Part shown: piece by piece, positions 8,320-12,311 of the stretch
How positions within the stretch are numbered: position 1 is the stretch's first letter
Layout of the letters: each line of letters starts with the position of its first letter
Origin: Verrucomicrobiota bacterium
GTDB lineage: Bacteria; Verrucomicrobiota; Verrucomicrobiia; Limisphaerales; AV2
DNA length: 12,311 bases
Reading direction: 5' to 3'
NCBI GenBank assembly: GCA_003218935.1
Contig: QHPA01000169.1
Location: 1-12,311, forward strand
Notes under the pieces: generated by a model
Told to the model about the DNA's origin: nothing
Databases searched by the model: none
The model's input: the letters and a program-made list of their open reading frames with translations, nothing else
Translations under genes and position numbers: made by a program

Positions 8320-8748
8320 ATGATGAGTTTTATTATTGGTTTGTTGACGGTCATTCTGGTGCTCGACTGTCTGCTTTTGCTCCTGCTGATATTGATTCAA
8401 CTGCCGAAGAAAGAAGCCGGGGCGGGCGTCGCGTTTGGCGGCGGCGCGACCGACGCCTTGTTCGGCGCCGGCTCAGGCACCGCGCTGACCAAGATCACCA
8501 AATACTCCGCCGGAGTGTTCCTCGGACTGTCGTTATTGCTCTCGGTGATGCGCGCGAATCAAGCGAACGAAGGCGGCCGGAAGTTTGAAGAAGAGTTGAA
8601 AAGGAAAGCCGCGGCCGGACCTGTCATCCCGCCGGCACTGGCGCCCGCCAACTCCATGACCAGCACCGCCGCTGCCCCTGCCGCGTTGCCTCTGCTCCAG
8701 CCCTCAAACCCCGCGAAGACCAACCCGGCCGCCGGGCCCGAAAAATAG
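8320..8748 (+). CDS. secG: Preprotein translocase subunit SecG
   Basis: SecG is the small accessory subunit of the SecYEG channel in the inner membrane. The 142-residue protein shows the family architecture: a first membrane segment at about 4-27 (FIIGLLTVILVLDCLLLLLLILIQ), the cytoplasmic loop AGVAFGGGATDALFGAGSGTAL at about 36-56 with the diagnostic GGGATDALFG, and a second membrane segment near 63-75 (AGVFLGLSLLLSV). A tail of about 65 residues follows. Its last 45 residues are rich in Pro and Ala, which is common in SecG of this kind of bacterium and likely disordered. It begins 12 bases after tpiA and is followed by a terminator hairpin, so it appears to be the last gene of the pgk cluster. 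ATG 8323 is an alternative start. Confidence 0.92.
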   Translation: MMSFIIGLLTVILVLDCLLLLLLILIQLPKKEAGAGVAFGGGATDALFGAGSGTALTKITKYSAGVFLGLSLLLSVMRANQANEGGRKFEEELKRKAAAGPVIPPALAPANSMTSTAAAPAALPLLQPSNPAKTNPAAGPEK

Positions 8749-8773
8749 ATTCCGGTTCATGAAGACTTCGGCG

Positions 8774-8813
8774 AGCGCTCTTCGGGAAAAACCGGGAGCG
8801 CTTCGTCGTTTTT
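8774..8813 (+). terminator. Intrinsic terminator of the pgk-tpiA-secG unit
   Basis: AGCGCTC at 8774-8780 pairs perfectly with GAGCGCT at 8796-8802. CGG/CCG can add three pairs nearer a GAAAAA loop, and the 3' arm is followed by TTCGTCG and five T at 8809-8813. The hairpin begins 26 bases after the secG stop. It lies inside the longest possible oppA reading frame (start 8759), which argues that the real oppA start is downstream. Confidence 0.6.
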
Positions 8814-8890
8814 GGAACGCGGAGCACGGACCGGGCACCGCGGAATGGATGCCAACGGGCCAGCGGAGATTTTTCCTGCTTCCGCGTTCC
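8814..8890 (+). repeat. Long-armed imperfect inverted repeat over the oppA start
   Basis: GGAACGCGGAGCA at 8814-8826 is the reverse complement of 8877-8890 except for one extra T; the outer 10 bases, GGAACGCGGA/TCCGCGTTCC, are perfect. The arms enclose about 50 bases that contain ATG 8849. This could be mRNA structure affecting oppA translation, or a small dispersed element. The function is unknown. Confidence 0.5.
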
Positions 8891-10579
8891 ACGCCCCGCA
8901 TTCCGGGTTGTTTGGCATTTCCGTTCCTGGCTGCCGCTCTGCTCCTCGCCGGCTGCGTCCGCTCCGGGCCGCCCGCCGACCTGGTCATCATCAACGGCGC
9001 GGAGCCGGAGTCGCTCGATCCGGGCCTTTTGACCGGCCAGGCGGACGGACGCGTGGCTCTGGAATTGTTCGAAGGGTTGACTCGTTACGATCCGACGAAC
9101 GCCGCGCCGATTCCGGGCCTGGCCGAGAGCTGGGACATTTCGCCGGACGGCAGGGTTTACACCTTCCACCTCCGTCCCAACGCCGTCTGGTCCAGCGGCG
9201 AACCGATCACCGCGCGCGATTTTGTTTATTCATGGCTGCGCGTGTTGAATCCGGGAACAGCGAGCGAGTATGCCGGTGTGTTGTTTTACCTGAAAAACGG
9301 CGAGGAGTATTGCAGCGGCCACATCCGAGACGCTTCGCAGGTGGGAGTGAAAGCGGTGGATGACCGCACGTTGCGCGTCGAACTGAAAAATCCCACGCCT
9401 TTCTTCCTCGACCTCTGCGCTTACGTGACGCTCCGCGTTGTGCCGCGCCAGGCCATCGAAAAATACGGCGACCGCTGGCTGATGACCCGTCCGGTGCCGT
9501 GCAGCGGCGCTTACGAACTGGTCGCGTGGCGCGTCAACGACCGGATTCGACTGCGAAAGAACCCGCGTTACTGGGACGCGAAACACACCCTCAGCGAAAT
9601 CGTGGACCTGCTGCCCTGCGCCAGCGCCAACACGGCGCTGAACCTCTACGAGACCGGCGCCGCCGACGTTGTCTGGGACAAAAACCTCGTACCGGGGGAA
9701 CTGCTCGACATTTTGCTCAAGCGGCCCGACTTCCACAGTTTTTCCTGCCTCGGCACGTATTTCATTCGCTTTAACGTGACGCGGAAGCCGTTCGACGATG
9801 CGCGCGTGCGCAAAGCCTTCGCGCTGGCGATCGACAAAAAGCGAATCGTCGAGAAAATCACCAGGGGCGGCGAACAGATCGCCTCGGGCTACACGCCGAG
9901 GGGCATCCCCGGTTATGACACACCGGAGGGACTCGGTTATGAACCCGAAACCGCGCGAAAACTTCTTGCCGAAGCCGGGTTCCCTGGCGGAAAGGGTTTT
10001 CCCTCGTTTCAGTACCTGTGCGACACCACTTCGCGTCTGCACGAGCAAATCGCCGTTGAGCTGCAGGACATGTGGCAGGGTGAGCTGGGGGTTCACGTGG
10101 AGATTCGCAAACTGGAATGGAAGACGTATCTGCGGGCGCAGGGCGACCTCGACTACGACCTCTGCCGCAGCAGTTGGATCGGCGATTACATCGATGCCAA
10201 CACGTTTCTCGACATGTTCATGAGCAACAACGGCAACAACCGCGCCGGCTGGAAAAACCCCCGCTACGACGAATTGATTCGCGAGGCCAACGCGCAGCTT
10301 GACCGGATAAAACGGAGAAACCTCCTGCGGCAGGCCGAGATCCTGTTGGTCCGCGAAGAAGCGCCCATCGTGCCGCTCTACTACTACGCCGGCCTGATGT
10401 ATTACCGCGACAGTGAAATCAGAGGAATTTTCCCCAACGTGCTCGACGTGCATCCCCTCCAGGGGATTTACAAAATCAGTTCAAGGTCCAGTGCCCAACG
10501 TCCCAGGTCCGAACTGTTCGCCGCCAGAGCGCAGAGCGAGTTCAGCGTTCACAATGGACAACGGACCACAAACCACTGA
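8849..10579 (+). CDS. oppA: Oligopeptide ABC transporter, substrate-binding lipoprotein
   Basis: This is a family 5 solute-binding protein (SBP_bac_5) of 576 residues from ATG 8849. The N-terminus has RR and a hydrophobic core LAFPFLAAALLLAGC; Cys36 in the LAGC lipobox would be lipidated, anchoring the protein outside the inner membrane. Resemblance to E. coli OppA runs through IINGAEPESLDPG, ELFEGLTRYD, PGLAESWDISPDGRVYTFHLR, VKAVDDRTLRVEL, DDARVRKAFALAIDK, YTPRGIPGYD and AIEKYGDRW, so peptides are the likely ligand. The frame is open back to ATG 8759, but that longer version would cover the secG terminator, so 8849 is preferred. The family domain ends near GIYKISS (about 10479). The last 32 or so residues are low-complexity and coincide with short degenerate repeats, so they may be non-functional. 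oppB follows 8 bases after the stop. Confidence 0.9.
   Translation: MPTGQRRFFLLPRSTPRIPGCLAFPFLAAALLLAGCVRSGPPADLVIINGAEPESLDPGLLTGQADGRVALELFEGLTRYDPTNAAPIPGLAESWDISPDGRVYTFHLRPNAVWSSGEPITARDFVYSWLRVLNPGTASEYAGVLFYLKNGEEYCSGHIRDASQVGVKAVDDRTLRVELKNPTPFFLDLCAYVTLRVVPRQAIEKYGDRWLMTRPVPCSGAYELVAWRVNDRIRLRKNPRYWDAKHTLSEIVDLLPCASANTALNLYETGAADVVWDKNLVPGELLDILLKRPDFHSFSCLGTYFIRFNVTRKPFDDARVRKAFALAIDKKRIVEKITRGGEQIASGYTPRGIPGYDTPEGLGYEPETARKLLAEAGFPGGKGFPSFQYLCDTTSRLHEQIAVELQDMWQGELGVHVEIRKLEWKTYLRAQGDLDYDLCRSSWIGDYIDANTFLDMFMSNNGNNRAGWKNPRYDELIREANAQLDRIKRRNLLRQAEILLVREEAPIVPLYYYAGLMYYRDSEIRGIFPNVLDVHPLQGIYKISSRSSAQRPRSELFAARAQSEFSVHNGQRTTNH
10483..10510 (+). repeat. Degenerate short tandem motif (GGTCCA/GCCCA/GTCCCA) in the oppA 3' end
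   Basis: Successive imperfect units of 7-8 bases (aGGTCCA, gtGCCCA, acGTCCCA, gGTCC) lie at the end of oppA, after the last family-conserved residues. They look like spacer repeat sequence read through in frame rather than selected protein. Confidence 0.4.
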
Positions 10580-10585
10580 CCACTC
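10554..10585 (+). repeat. Degenerate GGAC / ACCAC repeat at the oppA-oppB junction
   Basis: The stretch contains GGAC, ACGGACCAC, AAACCACTG and ACCACT in close succession, with an ACCAC core repeated three times at 7-8 base spacing. It spans the oppA stop and the short gap to oppB. It resembles the short intergenic repeats I associate with Verrucomicrobiota genomes, which is recall rather than a search result. Confidence 0.4.
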
Positions 10586-10587
10586 CA

Positions 10588-11550
10588 ATGTATTTCCTCA
10601 AACGCCTGGTGTTCACCATCCCCTTGATGCTGGTCATCAGTTTTCTGGCCTTTGGCTTGATGCACCTGGCGCCGGGCGGGCCGTTCGACAAAGAACGCGC
10701 CCCGGCCTCCCCCGAGATCAAACGCGCTCTCGAAGCGAAGTTTCATCTGAACGAGCCGGTCTGGAAACAATACCTGCGCTATCTGGGACTGCTCTGGGAG
10801 AGGACGCCGGAAGGAAACTGGCGTCGCGTGGACGGTGGTTTGATCGCTGGAGACTTCGGCCCGTCCATGCGCTATCGCAATCACTCTGCCAATGACCTCA
10901 TCGGCCAAGGGCTGCCGGCTTCGCTGACGCTGGGCGCGCTGTCGTTTTGTTTCGCGCTGGGCTTCGGCCTTCCGCTCGGTTTCGTCACCGCAGTGCGCAA
11001 GGGGCATTGGCCGGAATACGCCGGAAGTCTTCTGGCGCTGCTCGTGATTTGTGTGCCGGCGCTGGTCATCGGCCCGATCCTCGTCATAGTGTTCGCCATC
11101 AAATGGCGCTGGTTTCCCGTCGCGCTCTGGTGTTCGCCGTGGCACGCCGTGTTGCCAACGCTGACGCTCGGACTTTACTTTGTCGGCCGGATTGCGCGGC
11201 TGATGCGCGAAGGAATGCTCACGATCCTGCACGCTGAATTCATCACCAGCGCGCGCGCGAAAGGGCTGAGTGAAACGGCCGTGCTTTTGAAACACGGCTT
11301 TCGGCTGGCCGTGCTGCCGGTGGTTTCCTACTCAGGCCCGCTGCTGGCGGATTTGCTCACCGGTTCGTTCGTGGTAGAAAACATTTTCCAGATTCCCGGA
11401 GTCGGCGTGTTCCTGGTGAACAGTACGCTCAACCGTGACTACCCGATGGTCGTCGGGCTGGTGGTGCTTTACGCCGCGTTGCTCCTGCTGCTGAACCTGG
11501 TTGTGGACTTCGCCTACGGCCTGCTCGATCCGCGAGTGAAGTATGAGTGA
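10588..11550 (+). CDS. oppB: Oligopeptide ABC transporter permease OppB
   Basis: The 320-residue inner-membrane permease forms half of the peptide channel. The first membrane segment is at about 8-28, followed by a periplasmic stretch with the OppB-specific LAPGGPFDKER and GDFGPSMRYRNHSANDL. Five further segments come after (about 108-133, 143-168, 184-202, 245-265 and 288-312). The EAA loop that docks to the ATPase is at about 216-246 (EFITSARAKGLSETAVLLKHGFRLAVLPV). The C-terminal STLNRDYPMV and LLDPRVKYE match E. coli OppB closely, favouring OppB over DppB. The length is slightly above the usual 306. It starts 8 bases after oppA without a visible Shine-Dalgarno, and its stop overlaps the oppC start by 8 bases, pointing to one operon. 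Confidence 0.95.
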   Translation: MYFLKRLVFTIPLMLVISFLAFGLMHLAPGGPFDKERAPASPEIKRALEAKFHLNEPVWKQYLRYLGLLWERTPEGNWRRVDGGLIAGDFGPSMRYRNHSANDLIGQGLPASLTLGALSFCFALGFGLPLGFVTAVRKGHWPEYAGSLLALLVICVPALVIGPILVIVFAIKWRWFPVALWCSPWHAVLPTLTLGLYFVGRIARLMREGMLTILHAEFITSARAKGLSETAVLLKHGFRLAVLPVVSYSGPLLADLLTGSFVVENIFQIPGVGVFLVNSTLNRDYPMVVGLVVLYAALLLLLNLVVDFAYGLLDPRVKYE

Positions 11551-12311
11551 TAGAGTCGAGAGGCCGGGGTCGGGAATCCAGGACGGGAATTCAGGCGACA
11601 CGGACCGGCTGAGCGAGAGGACCCGACGCCCGCGGGCCGATGCGCAGCTCCACTTAAGCCCCAATCAGCGCGCGTGGCGGCGATTTCGGCGAAATCGGCT
11701 CGCGAATGGCAGCGGATTTTTTTTGTCGGCGGTCGTGCTGCTCATCCTGATTTGGCCGTGGTTCGAGCAGCCAGGGGTCGCGCGGCATTTGCCGAAGGCG
11801 ATGACGTGGCCGTCCACAACTCTCTCTGATGCCCAATTCCAACCGCCAGGCGCTGAACATGGGTTCGGCACTGATGTTCACGGACGCGATTTGTTAAGCC
11901 GCGTTTTCTATGGGGCCAGAATTTCTTTGTTGGTGGGCGTGGTGGGTGCTGTGGTCAGTCTGGTCATTGGTGTGTTGTGGGGCGCCATCGCCGGATTTGC
12001 GGGCGGACGGTGGGACAGCGTGATGATGCGGTTTGTTGATATCCTCTATTCGTTGCCTTCGATGGTTTTCGTCATGGTGCTGATTACCGCAATGAGCGGT
12101 CTGCTTGAAAAGTGGCGCACTCCCACCGTTGGCGTAAGCGATTTCAAAAATCCGTCGATGTTGTTCACCAGGCTGCAGGCAGCGAGGGAGCCGGGGGCAG
12201 AGTTGCTGCGAAAAAGAATGGACGCCGGGTTTCTGAAGCAATTGGCGAATTACAAACCGGGCCAGCCTCCCGACGAAACGCTGCAAACAGCGCTGGCTGA
12301 TCAACTGAACA
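11543..12311 (+). CDS. oppC: Oligopeptide ABC transporter permease OppC (partial, cut at window end)
   Basis: The frame is open from ATG 11543, overlapping the oppB stop by 8 bases, to the window edge (256 residues so far, no stop). An unusual hydrophilic N-terminus of about 38 residues precedes the family segment LSPNQRAWRRFRRNRLANG, equivalent to the W..ARRRF..NRAA region of E. coli OppC. Membrane segment 1 is at 58-74. The periplasmic FGTDVHGRDLLSRVFYGARISL (108-129) is diagnostic of OppC/DppC. Segment 2 is at 128-152, then GGRWDSVMMRFVDILYSLP, and segment 3 at 171-185. After that, residues 186-256 are hydrophilic and charged (EKWRTPTVGVSDF..., Arg/Lys/Glu-rich), where E. coli OppC has only a few residues before segment 4. 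This appears to be a lineage-specific periplasmic insertion. The EAA loop and C-terminus lie outside the window. Confidence 0.9.
   Translation, partial: MSDRVERPGSGIQDGNSGDTDRLSERTRRPRADAQLHLSPNQRAWRRFRRNRLANGSGFFLSAVVLLILIWPWFEQPGVARHLPKAMTWPSTTLSDAQFQPPGAEHGFGTDVHGRDLLSRVFYGARISLLVGVVGAVVSLVIGVLWGAIAGFAGGRWDSVMMRFVDILYSLPSMVFVMVLITAMSGLLEKWRTPTVGVSDFKNPSMLFTRLQAAREPGAELLRKRMDAGFLKQLANYKPGQPPDETLQTALADQLN
11571..11596 (+). repeat. Imperfect 13-base tandem duplication in the oppC 5' end
   Basis: CGGGAATCCAGGA (11571-11583) is followed directly by CGGGAATTCAGGC (11584-11596), with 11 of 13 positions identical. It lies in the non-conserved hydrophilic N-terminal extension of OppC and, being 13 bases, is read in two different frames. 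This suggests the extension grew from repeat-like DNA. Confidence 0.45.

Noticed and set aside
7558..8400. Antisense open frame of 280 codons opposite tpiA and secG
   Set aside because: It overlaps two unmistakable genes on the + strand. The Arg/His/Val/Leu-rich translation is typical of reverse-frame shadows in high-GC DNA.
9230..10453. Antisense open frame of 407 codons opposite oppA
   Set aside because: The product is a mirror of a GC-rich coding sequence with no recognisable domain, while the + strand clearly encodes a conserved OppA.
10549..11295. Antisense frame of 248 codons opposite oppB
   Set aside because: No family features are seen, and the + strand is a clear permease with an EAA loop.

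Overview
This window looks like a chromosomal segment of a GC-rich, Gram-negative bacterium of the Verrucomicrobiota, probably a Limisphaerales/Pedosphaera-type lineage. That is inference. It rests on a giant secreted lamin-tail/CotH protein ending in a 'DxDGDGLPxxLEYALG' segment plus a short beta-rich module, on the near absence of Shine-Dalgarno sequences, and on short degenerate repeats of the GTCCA/ACCACT kind at gene ends. All genes lie on the + strand.

Layout: (1) 28-969, an RluD-type 23S rRNA pseudouridine synthase. (2) 1041-5387, a 1448-residue secreted multidomain protein: discoidin-like domain, Ig-like domain, lamin-tail domain, chitobiase-C-like domain, CotH kinase-like domain, a second carbohydrate-binding-like region, a second lamin-tail domain and a C-terminal module. 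It is followed by a clear terminator hairpin. (3) 5448-5951, a small DUF456 membrane protein. (4) 6081-8748, a central-metabolism/secretion cluster pgk - small unknown ORF - tpiA - secG, driven by a good sigma70-type promoter and closed by an intrinsic terminator. (5) 8849 to the window end, an oligopeptide ABC transporter: oppA (lipoprotein), oppB, and oppC cut by the window edge. The ATPase genes oppD/oppF would be expected downstream.

How the genes fit together: pgk and tpiA are consecutive glycolytic/gluconeogenic steps, and secG is part of the SecYEG translocon. The Sec route would export the giant CotH protein and the OppA lipoprotein. OppA delivers peptides to the OppB/OppC channel.

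Most of the window is housekeeping, and I see no complete new defence or mobile system. The points most worth a second look are: the CotH/lamin-tail protein and its altered kinase-like motif; a 66-codon ORF overlapping the pgk stop; a long hydrophilic insertion in OppC after its third membrane segment; probable leaderless starts; a terminator that decides the oppA start; and repeat-like sequence absorbed into the ends of the opp genes. There is no gene-free stretch above 300 bases. The largest gap, 5952-6080, holds a weak hairpin and the pgk promoter.
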